Shown here piece after piece: positions 1-11,489 of a stretch of 64,000 nucleotides of DNA. Under the pieces are notes generated by a model. That model worked only from the letters and a program-made list of their open reading frames with translations. It searched no databases and had not been told where the DNA came from. Made by a program: the position numbers and the translations under genes. The stretch comes from Fasciolopsis buskii (Eukaryota > Platyhelminthes > Trematoda > Plagiorchiida > Fasciolidae): the NCBI GenBank assembly GCA_008360955.1, contig LUCM01006633.1:1-64000 (forward strand). The letters run 5' to 3'. The stretch's first letter is position 1, and each line of letters starts with the position of its first letter.

Positions 1-349
1 CTACGAGATCAACGCCTAACTGTTGAAAGGTGTCTCAGGTTTAGGAAACATAGTCAAAGGAGATTTGGTATCTCGACGGACTTTTGCTCTTTGGCATTGG
101 AGGCAGGCACGGAACTACTGGCGCAAGTCACTTTTAACGTTGAACCAATAGCTGCATGGAGAAAGCAACACCCGGGGGTAGGCAAGTTTGTGTATCGCCA
201 GAAATGTGGTATAACAGTGAGTTGCTGTAATCACCGGCCATGGACCACCTTGCAATACTGCGCAAGGAGTTGTATTCTGCGACGCTGTAAAGGTACGACC
301 GCTAAGTTCCAGGGGCTATTTCGTCGAAGTTTCTCGATATCTGGATTCA
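1..349. other. unassigned edge sequence
   Basis: No coding frame I can recognise. It lies downstream (minus-strand sense) of the gypsy RNase H relic, where the integrase linker would be expected. I could not read a convincing integrase motif here, so it is left unassigned. Confidence 0.4.
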
Positions 350-637
350 TCACCCGGGCCTGCGCCACCGCAGCGAGGTCGGCGTTCGATGTTGGAGACG
401 AACGAAGCTGGTATGTACGAAAAGTGCATTAGCGGCGGAGTTATCTGCCCCAGAGGCATGTCGTATATCCACAGTGAACCGCAAAACAAAGTCTGAGTTG
501 CGGATCTGCCCTGGTGAGTACCGGTCAGAGACCGAATGCAAAGCGTATCCCAGCGGTTTGTGATCTGTGAACACCTTGAATGGGCGACCTTCTAATGCGT
601 CCCTGAAGTGTCGGACAGCTGGGTGGACAGCGAGCAA
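350..637 (-). pseudogene. gypsy-1 RNase H domain fragment
   Basis: The 95-residue frame carries the signature gypsy RNase H run: HFRDALEGRPFKVFTDHKPL near its start, then an IRHASGADN motif where the family has a SGxxN-xxADALSR ending. The catalytic Asp of the TDHKPL motif is present. The final ADALSR is degraded (AANALF). It continues the polyprotein from the fragment at 656-892 in another frame, so at least one frameshift separates them. This domain removes the RNA strand of the RNA:DNA hybrid during reverse transcription. Confidence 0.85.
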
Positions 638-655
638 CTCCCTGCAAAACGTACT

Positions 656-892
656 TTATCTAGACTCCGTCGGCTGCAGCGACTTGGAAAAGGATGCTGA
701 AGGCTTCCAAGAACCGTCAGTGTACTGCCGACTTACAGCTCCGGCTGCGTTGTTTGAGGCGTCGGTTATCAGAGATGTGGATGCTGCAGGAACGGGATGT
801 GCGAGCAGCGCTATTTTGGTGATAGCGTCCCTAATGGCTATGAACGCCTGCCTTGCAACCTCGGGGAATGCGAATTTACGCTTAACTTTCAT
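656..892 (-). pseudogene. gypsy-1 RT/RNase H connection fragment
   Basis: A 78-residue frame containing FxxxRDAITKIALLAHP, then LITDASNNAAGAV and a later KPSASFSKSL. These match the gypsy connection region, where the family reads 'AL..L.HP....ADAS..A.GAVL.Q...W.P..FFSK.L'. The Asp of TDAS corresponds to the first RNase H catalytic Asp. The fragment lies directly between the RT frame (1025-1561) and the RNase H frame (350-637). Confidence 0.85.
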
Positions 893-1024
893 TAAGAGAT
901 TTGTAAGGGGAAAAATTGCTCCTGCACAATTAGGAATAAAATTCCGACAGAAGTTAACTAGGCCGACAAAGTGCTTTAACTGCCGACAGGAATGAGACTC
1001 TGGTAGTCCTGAATAGCGGTGACC

Positions 1025-1430
1025 TTATCCGGCAAGGAAGCTATAGCCGAGGACGAGACGGTATGCCCTGAGTATTTCAGGCTCACATTTTAAAGCGTTA
1101 ATTGTTATGCCACATTTGCTGAGGCAATCAAAAAGAGCATGTAGGTGTGCGGAGTGTTGCTCCTCTGAGTGGGTAGCTAATAGGGCATCATCTAGGTACA
1201 CATACAAATTCTCTAACCCGCGTGTGACCTCGTGCATAAATCTTTGGAAGGTCTGATCCGCATTGCTGAGCCCAAAGGGCTTCCCCACGAACTCGAATAA
1301 TCCAGAAGGTGCGGTCACCGCCGCTTTTGGTATGTCTTTCTTCTCTAGGGATATTTGATTGTGTGCTCGAACTAAATCTATGCGGATGAAGATCTTGCCA
1401 TTGGAAAGCGCAGAAGCGAGAACTGTAATA
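1025..1430 (-). pseudogene. gypsy-1 reverse transcriptase core fragment
   Basis: The frame reads through RT motifs A to D: FIRIDLVRAHNQI (motif A, usual KIDL.RAYHQI), AVTAPSGLFEF, KPFGLSNADQTFQRFMHEV (motif B region) and YVYLDDALLA (motif C, YLDD catalytic pair intact), followed by HLHALFDCLSKCGI. Upstream of motif A the homology stops at an AAT-repeat tract. The residues before that in the open frame (LLLLLL, NIIII) are only translated microsatellite. The N-terminal fingers of RT are therefore missing. Confidence 0.9.
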
Positions 1431-1490
1431 ATAATGATATTTAACAATAACAACAATAATAATAATATTGATAATAATAATAATGGGTAT
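1430..1490. repeat. AAT/ATT-rich microsatellite
   Basis: A tract of imperfect AAT/AAC triplets, visible as runs of aataataat and aacaac. It sits exactly where the gypsy-1 RT homology ends. It may mark the boundary (tail) of an inserted sequence. Confidence 0.85.
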
Positions 1491-2790
1491 ATTTCTCGAA
1501 ATTCGAGAGTCATGCGCAGGGCAAGATCAAAGGTACACATAGATGGAGCAGCGGAATTCATAAAACAAAAATTTAGTCGTGAAGATGCAGCGTCTATGCT
1601 CTCATGAAAATAACCTGCAATAAGATGGGCTAATCACGAGTTTTTGGGAGTTAAATCAGAGCTTGATAATCCATCGTCGAAGCTTTCTGGGGCTGACCAT
1701 GAGTCGCGCACTGCGAGTCAATCCATGTTTAAACGCATCAGAGGTGCGCATTGCCGGCGCATAGTTTGGAAAAATGGTCAATGGACTTATGTGGCTGGGA
1801 GCGGATTGTGATGTGTGGCGTGAAGAAAACCAGTACGTGTAAGATTTACAATCAATCCTCAAATACACTTGCTATGAATGACCCATGTTGTCCTTATTTA
1901 ATGTTGGAGATTATAGTGCTCTGTGGCGGCACGGGTCTGGAGATAGGGGGTTGCGCGGCGTTTCAGTAGTGTCAGTAACTGTTTGGACAATCGTGATGGT
2001 CCATCTGAGATGAGGCAGCTTGGGCGGTTATTAGCGTGGCTTGGCTTGTCTTAGGATCGCGCGGCCACGTACTGGTGCGTCCAATCCAGATAGCAGCTTC
2101 CTAACGGGGATAGACAAATAGCGCAAAGGATGGATTGGAGCTTTCGGCGATAGTTTGTATTGCATCTGTGGTCATTGGCGAAACTGGAGAAGAGCCGGAG
2201 GGAGAGGGGCAGTCTGGAATTTATTCCAGCTGGTGTTAAGGTGAGTAAACAAAAAATGGGAACAGTGATAACAGCCAGTTTCTTACGAAGATTACAGGGA
2301 CCAGACAACTGTCATGAAACAAGCGGGGGGTTGTTTTCGTTGATGGGAAGTGTGCGACAAACACCGGCTGCTTTCTCCTCATAGAGCATATGGCTCAGTC
2401 AGTCCTGTACTTTATGGTCTTTATTTGAGATGCGTTCCTATTCATCTTCCGCCATCTTCGCAGATGCAGATTACAGTGGTCTGATAGGACGGCCAGCGCA
2501 ACGGTTTGGGAATAAGCCACTATTTTTTCTGTTTGTGGAACCCTTCTGGTTTACGGACCCGGTTTACATGCTACAGGGCGTCAATTATAACTGATCATGT
2601 GATCTACCGCCGATGTTTATTACTTCCAATTGCCAAGGAAGGGCATAACTGAATGGGTCAAGGATGGCAGCTTGAGCTGGATGCTAGGTCAGAGTTTGTC
2701 TCGAGAAGTCATAAGGAGAAGAGAAGGGAGAATCATGCCACTATTTTCCTGTGCCTAGCGTCGACCGGCATGTCAAAATTCTAGAGGAAT
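1490..2790. other. unassigned insertion between gypsy protease and RT
   Basis: A gypsy pol normally has only a few hundred bases between protease and RT motif A. Here about 1.3 kb intervenes and shows no gypsy motif. The short open frames in it (for example 2051-2308 minus and 2160-2384 plus) have no recognisable domain. It is best explained as one or more inserted elements too decayed to name. Confidence 0.5.
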
Positions 2791-2791
2791 T

Positions 2792-3064
2792 CTATGCCAA
2801 TAATAGAATTTGCAACACCCAACGAAGTTCACGATTCAGGCCTAGGTCGAGAGTGAGGGTACAATGTCCGCACGCGTGGATATCCGTACTCTTGGCGGCC
2901 CGTAGCGTCTCTCCCCTTGCAGCGATCAAATTGCTCGGGTCGCGGAATATTACTCTAACTTTGGCGCCTGTATCCACCAGGAATAGCCTGTTAGTCGTCA
3001 GGCCTTTGATTTTAAGGCGACAATAAGTAGCTCGCCCGGTGCCGTGTGCCGCTACCACGAACAA
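2792..3064 (-). pseudogene. gypsy-1 aspartic protease fragment
   Basis: The 90-residue frame contains FLVDTGAKVRVI, the retroviral-type aspartic protease active site (D-T-G), preceded by RLKIKGLTTNRL as in 'L.v.d..t...FLVDTGAEVSV'. It is followed by a plausible flap region. It lies between gag (3070-3830) and the missing front of RT, as expected for a gypsy polyprotein. The frame runs straight into non-homologous sequence at its lower-coordinate end. Confidence 0.8.
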
Positions 3065-3069
3065 GAAAC

Positions 3070-3830
3070 CTAGTTTCTCTGTTTCTTTCCCGGAAACGTG
3101 TAACCCGGGTAATACCTTTTTGTTAAGCCTCCGAAGCGGTTATGATATCTGCGGCAAACTTCCGTGGATGGTAGGAAGTGTTGCTTGGGAGAGGGGCTAC
3201 TGTGCTTGCCGCGACGCCAGCTGAAGCAATCTCGTCGCCGATCTCTATCGGCTGTTATCCGCTGCAGCGATGCGTCGATCCTCGTCAGAATGGTTGTTAA
3301 TTCAGCCTGCAAAGCTTATGATGCAGCTCTGAGGGAGGAGAAAGTATTCAATGCTGAGACACCAGGGCTACAGTGCGACATAATGTCATCAGCGATTTCG
3401 ACTGTCTCCTCTGGTGAATACCTGCGAGCAGCATTCAGCAAAGGAGGTAGATGTGGTGGGAGCCCTTGAGGCCAGGACTCCCTTAGCATCGGGTCGTTGC
3501 CGAACGTTGCGCCTCTAAGAAGCCGCACTTCCGCAGTAATTCTGAGGGCCTTTTATTTCCGAGATTGATCCCTTGAAGCAGCCATCGGAAATGTTGATCT
3601 TCATTAGGGGCAGCCTGAGATATAACCGCCTCTTTGAAAGCCTCGTAACTACGCGAAGATACAATGACGTCCCTGACCTGAAGGGTTACATCCTGAGGAA
3701 GACGGCCAGCCACCCATCTAAAACGGCTGGCGTCGCTAGTTACCCTGCAGCTATCGAACTCCAATCCAACCAACGTAGCCCACAGTTGAAGATCGGACGG
3801 CATGACCGAGGGTATGTGAAGAGTTACCAA
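3070..3830 (-). pseudogene. gypsy-1 gag fragment (two frames)
   Basis: Two overlapping minus-strand frames (3483-3830 and 3070-3312) cover a gag. The first has WATLVGLEFDSCRVTSDASR, then VAGRLPQDV, EAVISQ and LLQGINLGNKRPSELLR, matching the CsRn1-like gag pattern 'W...vE..F.....t....Rf..vv..Lp.....v.d.i........Y..LK..vi......e...l..ll....lGdrkPSqLLR.M'. The second ends in VCRRYHNRFGGLTKRYYPGY, a damaged C-YH...FG knuckle. The order gag then protease on the minus strand is preserved. Confidence 0.8.
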
Positions 3831-4079
3831 ACCTACTGTTGTGTCTGGCGACGGTTTTCGCTCGGTGGACGAGGCTCTCTACTTAAAAACCAAAGGAATA
3901 TAGTAAATAAAAACGCGCCGAAAACTACCGATAGCAAAACTCAGCCAGTAAGAATCATCATGTAAAAGCTATCCGCAAATACAGTAAAAATAGTGATATT
4001 TGATCTTAAACAAAAGCAAACGGGGAGTCAGCAAAAAGCAGCAGAGACTCACGTGATCAGTTATTCACGTTGGGCCCGC

Positions 4080-4440
4080 CAATTTGTGGAATCTGTTGTC
4101 CTAACACGAATCTCGTATTACGTTTACTTGCCCTTAACCTTTTTGTCTACTTGTGCGTCACTCTTACTCGGCTTGGTACGATCGCAGTACTGGCAACCCT
4201 GACAATCTACTGGTACAGCGATAAGACAGTTGAAAGCGGTAGAAGCTTGAGTATATTTTTAACAGGAGCGTATGAGCGAAGCTTGCGTGAGCAACCCGCA
4301 AATGGCAGTCGCGCTTGGCTGTCAACGTTCGGTTAAACTAACTATCCGAAGGACCGAATCCTTGTTCCGCAACACTGCCGTAGGCCTCATCCATAAGTTC
4401 TATTTATTGGAGTTGAGGGGTAGTGCAAATTTAACATATT
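4080..4440 (-). repeat. LTR of gypsy-1 (5' LTR)
   Basis: The reverse complement of this stretch aligns by eye with 47000-47410. Shared blocks include 'gcggaac..ggat', 'ttaaccgaacgttgac', 'cgctcctgt.aaaa.a.actcaa', 'gtcagggttgccagta' and 'cgtaatac.agattcg.gttaggacaa'. In this copy it sits just upstream of gag in minus-strand sense, which is the position of a 5' LTR, and that identifies the 47-kb copy as a solo LTR of the same family. Exact ends are uncertain. Confidence 0.75.
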
Positions 4441-4770
4441 TTTACCGTTACCGTTTTTCACTTCCATTTTTCTTGGTAACGAAAGAGCCGGAAACCCAAA
4501 GTTATATTTTGAATTGGTTTATTCCGTAGGGAGTAATAAATATTGAGCAAGAAGTTTTTCGGTCCTACCAACATGAAGACTGAGGCCGGGAACCCGTGCG
4601 TCGCACGGCACCAGAAGAAACCGATACATATTGCAAATGAACCATAATTCGAAGGAGACTAAAGCACTTCTTGATTTTTTCAGAAGAAAAAGTAACTATA
4701 AGCGATACACTCCACCAGTGGGGCTGCAGCACTGGCAAAGCTACTGAGAACTATTGAGTCCCTAATTAGT
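4440..4770. other. unassigned
   Basis: Between the gypsy-1 LTR and the first CR1-like LINE. No motif or open frame that I can support. Confidence 0.4.
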
Positions 4771-5793
4771 ATGCACATCACATCTACCGCGTTCAGAAGC
4801 ATGTGCGCGAATGATCCTTTAATGATATCGGAGGTGACCAACGATTCTATCGCCTCCTATATGATAACCGACGACAACACCATTAAGCCGCTCATTTCCC
4901 ACTCTGTTCTGGATGCCCTCCTAGATTTTCATTCCACACAATTTATATTACACCAGTGACTTCAAAAATAAGACCGTATTTCCAAGTAGGGCCAAACGAA
5001 CTTTTCCCAGCGTTCTTCACTTACGTACCCACGAATCACATCGCAGTTTTCTAAAGTATCATGGAAAAAATAATAAAAAGTAAGTTGATAACTTACTTCT
5101 TAGACTGCGACCGCATTAAATCCAGCCGACATGGTTTCTTCCAAACTGAATCATGTTCTACCTGCACGACTGATTTCTCAAACATAGTGACGAAGGCCGC
5201 CGAAAACGAAAAGTCGGTGATTGTGATTTTCTTAGGTATGACGAAGGCTTTTGACCGCGTGTCCCACAGCAAGTTTCTCATGGACTTCAAGAGCTACAGT
5301 ATAACAACCCCAAGTCCAGCTTCCTCCTCCTATTTGACCTCCAGAATGCAGGTGGTGAGCGTAAACGGTGCTCTATCCAAAGGCTTGCTTGGTAACTTAT
5401 GGGGTTATTCAAGGAAACGTATCATATCCACCGGTGTTTCCGCTGTAAATCAACGACATTTTGCACATCATTGGACATGATATTCCCTTTCCGTTTGCAG
5501 GAGATATAAAACTTTTATATACTATTACCCCTCGTGAACTAAATACTATCCTGGATAATGCAAAGAATGATTGACTGTCTTTTGACTCATTGTGCGCAGC
5601 TTGGTCGATGAAATTCTCCGCCCACAGAAGCAGCATACTCGCATCCAAATGCCACATTCCTAGAGGAGCCTTTGAAGTTAAACAAGAAGTCATTCCTTCC
5701 TTTCGTGCTATCGGAGACCTGGGTTTGCATTACTCCAGCACGTTCAGCTTCTCAGAATATATCCTCACTCAAGTTTCAAAAGCTGCGGACTAA
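4771..5793 (+). mobile_element. CR1/Jockey-like LINE, RT fragment (LINE-1)
   Basis: The frame 5061-5480 carries non-LTR RT motifs: a start MEKIIKSKLITYFLDC, then HGFF..ESC.T (usual QHGF..g.SC.TnL), VIFLGMTKAFDRVSH (motif A, with Gly for the usual Asp of FLDM/FLDF) and SSYLTSRMQVVSVNGALS. The frame 5590-5793 continues with W.MKFSAHRSSIL, then DLGLHYSSTFSFSEYI, as found after the FADD motif in CR1/Jockey RTs. The YADD-box segment lies in a broken frame between the two. The copy is 5' truncated and frameshifted. A related copy follows at 6040-7150. Confidence 0.85.
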
Positions 5794-6039
5794 TTGATTT
5801 GGGGCAGGGAAATTTTGGAAGCCTGGGAACCAAGTTGTTGTTACCATAACTCTTCCTGTGGCTTGCGACACGCTGAAGTCTCGGTGTCAGTTCCCATGTC
5901 AAGGATGGCGCTTAGGAGAAGATTCTTTATCACCAAATATTCCCCCTATAGAATAATCTACCCCAGCATATAGCACTTACACCCGTTTTCCCTCGACTTT
6001 GGGTTGCCTAACCCAGTTTGGAAGAACTCCCAAATTATC

Positions 6040-7150
6040 AAAGCTTGCTGGCTGCCCAAATCGTTGATGCTCATAATCTTTCCAGACATGACAAAAGCGT
6101 TTGACGGCTTTTCCTACTCCCGAATTCTGGCCAAAATTGGCACTTAAGGAATAAGAAATCCTCTCTTATCTTGGCTGTCATCCTACCTTTCCGATCGCTT
6201 TCAGGTAGTCAGTATTAACGGTTGTTTTTTCAGCCCTCTGCTATTACTAGTGGGGTCATTCAGGAGAGCATCCTAGGTCCCCTAAGTCTCCTGCTATACA
6301 TCAATGATATCTCTAAAGCTATTCATCATGGCACACCATTCCTGTTTGCCGATGACAATAAAGCTGTCTAGTCTTTGGAGGGTGCTTCATTTAGCTCCAC
6401 TCTTGCAATTATCAATGAAGACCTAGAGTCTCGATAACTGGTGTTCCAAGTGGCTTATGAAGTTCGCTGCTGAAAACATTTCTCTAATAATGTTCATTCG
6501 GGTGCCCTCTCCATGAACTGCATGACAAGTTTTGTATCACACACGATTGAGGACTTAGGGTTGCAATACTCCTGCTCCTTCAAATTCCATGAACAAACCC
6601 ATCACCGAACCACTTTAGCTAAAAGAACCGCTACAGTGATCTTAACGGCATTCCGCACTCAATACTGCAGAAGTATCACCTTCACATCCCATGCCTCATC
6701 TCGAGTGCTGCCCGATTACCTTCACGCATGTGCGTACATTTGATCGAATAGCAATTGAGAATGTGTAGCGAACGTTCAATAGAAATCTCCCAGGTCTTTC
6801 ATCTAGACTAAACTACAGGGCCGCATGCGAGCTGCTTAAATTTGAGCCGATAAGGCTTCGTCGAGTCAAACTAAACCTTGCAGCTCTCTTTATTCTTTGC
6901 TGTCATGGTGTTCACTCTAATACAACCGTCCTACACGACGCTGCTGGTCCCCTTATCCACCCCGTAGTAGATACTACTCGTTAGGAATACCCCTGACTTG
7001 ACAATCGATCAGGACAAAGGTCCTCACAGCTGCTTACCCTAACCTGCGGAACAAACTTCCTAGATACTTAAGATCGTACCCAAATTTGGCCCAGTTGGCA
7101 AAGTTGCTAGATGTGCCGCCCTTAACTAACCCAACACGAGCTAAAATTTG
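6040..7150 (+). mobile_element. CR1/Jockey-like LINE, RT and C-terminal fragment (LINE-2)
   Basis: Translating across frameshifts gives DMTKAFDGFSYSRIL (motif A), LSSYLSDRFQVVSINGC, GPLSLLLYINDISKAIHHG and FLFADDNKAV (FADD catalytic motif). Then comes DLGLQYSCSFKFHEQ, and near 6740-6890 TFDRIAIENVQRTFNRNLPG with LLKFEPIRLRRVKLNLAALF, the usual C-terminal 'IEkVQrrFtr.lpgl...Y..RL..L.LesL..RR'. It is the same family as LINE-1. Several stops are present. The tail is lost around 7140. Confidence 0.85.
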
Positions 7151-8600
7151 ACCAGACGAGGCTTACGAAAATGGGTTAGAATCCTAGTTCACGACCGAAT
7201 GTTTACTGAAATCACTATCTACGATTCTTGGGATCCCGCTTTACCCCTTATTTCCTCACTCCCTCGCACTTCCACGCTAATACATTCCTTGACGTTCCTT
7301 GTAGCGGATTCACCCTCGTTACCACTAGCTTATGTGAATAACCATTGAGCCATTCACACTGTGGGATGACCAATGTGTCAACATACTGTTTCATGAATCA
7401 ATGCTCTCATCAAACTCCGTGATTTTGAACACCTTCAGCTTGTGTACTCCTAGCTTCTTATGTTATCTTATCCCCTTTTCTGGTTCGGTAGGGCTCAATA
7501 GGCCGTTCTTGATAACCTCAAATCTACAACTACCCCTAAAACTGCTACAAAGCTTAGTTCTAGTTGCCACATTTTACAGAACAGAAGCGCTATGTTAAAG
7601 GTCTGTTGTCTCGATCCAGCAATCACCATACCCTCAAGCAGGCGCCCAAGCCAGACTATTTATCTTTTTTCCATTTCAGGTTGCGCACCCGGGGCAGACA
7701 TGTTGTTACCGGTTCCGTCCTCGTAATGACAAGTCCAAATTTGCTATCCTATCACTCCCGCTAGGAACCAGCTAGTTAGAACTGCCGCTTGAGTGCTGAC
7801 CCCTTTAATGGAGACTATGCCGCTGATAGCCTTGAATACCCCAACTCGGATCTTTGCGAGCTAGCAAAATCACAATTACTACTCTCTCTCTGGAACGGCC
7901 AGCGCACCTCATTTTTCCACCCGTACTACTGACTAGAATCAAAAACCGCGACAACAGAAATGACAGCATAGAGGACATTCTTGGCTTGTGTATTTGAGGA
8001 ACATTTTACACGTAATTTCTCTTATCTGACGCACCTCCCAGCAGAGCGTACTGCCTTCTCAGCGTAAACACTGTTCTTGGGATTTTTATGTCTGAAGATT
8101 CATAGATTTCTTCCATAGAGTTTGAGATAATCCTGACGGTCTTCCCTTACCTTCACCATCTCTTCGGCCGTTTGTTGTCGCCAAACGCGCGTCGTATGCA
8201 CTTTGAATGACGTTTCGCCGGGTTTCCACCACTTTCATCCAACTACCGTATTACCACTGCCTTTCATCTCCTCAGCTCAACGTTTCTGTCCATTACGTAA
8301 CGCTCTTGACGTTTGAGGACTCCAGCCATATCTCGACAGCGGCCTTTGAGCTTTGTTCATGTTTGGCGCCAGCAATCCTTACATTTAGTGCGCCTAAACA
8401 CGAAATGACTCGTGGTCCGCTGCTCGCAAACAGTTTTAGGAAATTCTGTGTGGACTTGAAAAATTAGTTTTTTAGTTTTCGTTTCTGACTGGCATACTTG
8501 TACTTTCCTCCCTTGCACTGCAGCACCTCATTTAACTTTCCAGCGTGCTTCTCCGATAAATCAAGGCCGCACTCATCCCCTGATCTCTTTTGATTTCTGT
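7150..8600. other. unassigned
   Basis: Several short plus-strand frames (7148-7348, 7401-7598, 7564-7764, 8207-8467) have no motif I recognise. The stretch may include decayed 3' sequence of LINE-2 at its start. Confidence 0.4.
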
Positions 8601-8605
8601 TATTC

Positions 8606-9498
8606 CTATTTCTTGTGCATCCTCCTTGCAAGAATTTGATCCTGCTTTTGCATGCTTCTCGCAAATCCAGAAATACACATTATTATTATTGGCTGACGAC
8701 GCATCTTATTTGCCTTCTTGCAGTTGGGCAGCGAGCGTTCTTGCTCCATTAGACCCAGCGATACTTGCGAGATCCAACGTCTTTGATGAACGGTGGATCT
8801 AGGACCACAGGCAAAATCTGCTGTCAAATGCACAGTCTGCTTAATTTGATCACACTGTTCTTTGACATTGCTCTTCGTCGGAGTTCTTGGTTCCTCGGAT
8901 AGTGTCAGCGCATAGCTGTTGCGAAAAACCGATTCATATAGACGTTCGACAGCCAATCGAGTTTGTGGCCTGCGTCGATGGCCGTTGAGCTGCAGCGAAA
9001 ATCACATTAAAACTATTGCACGGTCCAAATCAACGTACCTGATCCAAGTCCAATACGATCTACGGTTCTGGACAGAACCGTGCTAATGGTAGCTAACTGC
9101 AATATGATCGATCTGACTCAGACCACCTGTCGAGTTGGAACGCCAAGTCGCCGTGCGACGCGAACTGTGTCGCAAATTCGAACTGGATAGGAATAGATTA
9201 TTGTCCGCAGAATACCGGAGACGTCTTTTCCCGTTATCTGTTTGCTGACCAGGCAAGGCGCATCGCCCACCTAAACAGGATTCCGATGCACTTGTGCACT
9301 AGAATCACCTTCTACCGCTAAAATGTCACAGCTTTTACTCTTACGAACAAGAATGACGAGCTGGTCATTAAAATCCCCAGCGCTGCAATCATTTTGCATT
9401 GTCTCAGAGTGAAGCATTATAATGAGCACCAGAATGACAAGAAGTGGGGCGTTCCATTTATCTGTCAAAATGCATCGACCTCGTACATAAGGTAACAA
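8606..9498 (-). mobile_element. RTE-type LINE, endonuclease and linker fragment (RTE-1)
   Basis: On the minus strand, 9498-9271 reads LVILVRKSKSCDILAVEGDS followed by SAQVHRNPV. This corresponds to RTE apurinic endonuclease '.l...aks.DiviVAGDFNAqvG', with DFN degraded to GDS. Downstream (9260-9000) GRCALPGQQITGK and TIIYSYPVRI fit 'gGrf.l..qRtdNGerLl.lCadh.LFL'. The frame 8956-8606 reads IKQTVHLTADFACG, WISQVSLGLMEQERSLP, the segment between endonuclease and RT. The RT is missing. Frameshifts separate the pieces. Confidence 0.75.
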
Positions 9499-9499
9499 G

Positions 9500-10690
9500 T
9501 TGAAGTTAGGGTCTGTATTCGGATTAGCTGTTGTGTGGAAAAATGTTGCGACGGGTGGATGCTTGTTGTAGCAATTCCGAGTTCAAGCGAATTAAGATGT
9601 TCTTTAAAAAATGTTGCTGAGAATCAGTGACCTTTGTCAATTTATGCTTCATGTTCTTCTGAAACAGTACCGATGGATCGCTCTACCTGTCTTTTGTTCT
9701 TCTTTGTTTTCTTAGCATGTTTTAAAGGTTTCCACTGAAAAAGAAACGAACCTTCAAAGCAGATTTTATGATGACCAGGAATACTACAATTAAAGCTGTT
9801 TATGGTAAATACACCTAAATAGGGCTTTCTCGATTTCTACCATATTCTAAGAATCACCATTTTTGTACCCTTGTCGCCAAACACCGCTGGACCACGTAAG
9901 CTAAAATGAGATAGGCGTAGCTGTGGTGGGCGAGGAAATCTATCACATCAGGTTTCTTCCTCGCTGGCCAATGCCCACTTACTTCAATCTTTTGTTGCCT
10001 GCCTTTTATCACTCACGACTGTCTCAGCATTGTCGGCGGTGGATGCTTCGGGATGAGTTGATTGTTGGCCGTAAACTCCTCTCTAAATGCCCCCAGATGA
10101 CCAGCGTCTCAAATAGTCTACTGAGGAAGTCCAGTGCATTGCTTTATTGTGACGTTGTTCCTACTAATGTCCCAAGAAAAGGCAAACGCCCAGCGCCCTC
10201 CATCGTTTTCACATGTCACTGATAATCGGCTCAAGGAGCTGGGTAAGCCGTAACTCCAAACCAACCACAGGCCGCGTACAAAGCACACGGATGTAGTTAT
10301 GAAGTCCGTGGTGGATGGGTATTTTCGGCACACAGGATATCTCGCCCAGTCCGAGAAAGCATGAACCAAACAATCGGTTCCCAGTGACACTTAATTCGTT
10401 CTCCTGCCTCGAGGGTTAGATAAGTTGATCAAAGGCTCAGGGTAGGATTTCCTGAGTCAAGGCTCTACTCCGGTTCGAGTAAAGAGGTAGAGGTATGCCC
10501 GCAAACGAGTCGTGGTAACCGAAGGATGGTCGGTGACGTGAAGATGCGGGATAGAACTGTGAACATCACACATTGATTTTTTCTACATTTTCGCTCATCG
10601 TTTCAATCCCTCGCCAGGATTTGGTGGCACACAATCCGTGTTCAGTTTTGTGCGATAATATATATACATGGCCTGATTTTAAGTACATGG
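9500..10690. other. unassigned
   Basis: No domain recognised on either strand. The opposing frames 9923-10222 (plus) and 10118-10390 (minus) overlap and neither resembles a known family. Confidence 0.4.
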
Positions 10691-11064
10691 ACTGGTATGA
10701 TTTAGATTTTTAGACAGAACCGCACGAACCGTAGCTTACTGTTGTACGACCAGCCTGACTCAGAGTACGTTTGGAGTTAGGGGGGACAATTCTTTGTGCG
10801 AAACTGAATGTGTTAGCAATTCCTACAAGATAGGAATAAATAATCATTCGCGCATAACTGGAGATTCCTTTCCCCGTTACCCGTAAGCTGAGTGGATGAG
10901 AAACAACGATCGCACAAGCAATCTTTTGGTGCATTGGGCTTGCCAACCTTTGCATCAAAATTACCTGCCATCACTACCATATAAGAGCCTCTGATCTTCT
11001 TAACCAGTCGCGATCTCGTCATAAATGTTCTTCTGCCTATCAGTTCTAGCGCGCTGGAGCGCAT
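10690..11064 (-). mobile_element. RTE-type LINE, endonuclease fragment (RTE-1 family copy)
   Basis: The frame 11064-10813 reads SYMVVMAGNFDAKVGKPN (usual VIVAGDFNAQVG, catalytic Asp as N/D variants), DRCFSSTQLTGNGERNLQLC and ANDYLFLS. These are the endonuclease stretch 'LGGrFGL...RTDNGerLl.lCa.h.LFLssT'. Nucleotide similarity to 9040-9260 is visible by eye ('gacagaaccg', 'gataggaataa', 'cccgttac'). It is a second, shorter copy of the same family, with no RT attached. Confidence 0.8.
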
Positions 11065-11489
11065 GACAAAATGACAAACAACCTGAGCTTAACACAATTA
11101 TCTTTCAGAAAACCAAGTAACTACTGTTGTCTTGTGTCAAAATGGGGCTTTGACTTGAAGTGATGTGACAACTTCCATGTTTTCGTGTTACTGGGTGGCT
11201 TTTCACAGGCCAAAAAGTTGACCATGTCCAGAAAATCAATAAGTAGAGGCCTACTGAAGCATTTAGACCCAGTCGGGAAAGTGAGTGGAATAATAAATGA
11301 TTCAAGCAGACAGCTTACAATCAGCCACTGTTCGTTGTTTTACGGATGTTCTCGTTAGAATAGGAAAGTGGACAGGCATTGTAGTCAGATAAACTGGAAG
11401 ATGTACGTGTCAGTAGGTTTTCTCGTTGAGACTGTAAGATCTCGCGTTCGCAGCGCAAGCTTTCATTGACTTCAACTCTTAATTTTACT

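Larger units (their letters stand above)
350..4440 (-). mobile_element. Ty3/gypsy LTR retrotransposon, decayed (gypsy-1)
   Basis: Read on the minus strand, the parts occur in the normal gypsy order: 5' LTR (about 4440-4080), gag (3830-3070), aspartic protease (3064-2792), reverse transcriptase (about 1430-1025) and RNase H (892-350). The integrase and 3' LTR would lie outside the window. Frames are broken throughout, and about 1.3 kb of unrelated DNA separates protease from RT, replacing the N-terminal half of RT. Gag has a C-YH-type knuckle remnant like the CsRn1 group of flukes. The LTR is supported by a second copy near 47.2 kb. The element is inactive. Confidence 0.85.

Noticed and set aside
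1359..1607. plus-strand frame with a long Asn run
   Set aside because: Translation of the AAT microsatellite opposite the gypsy-1 RT.
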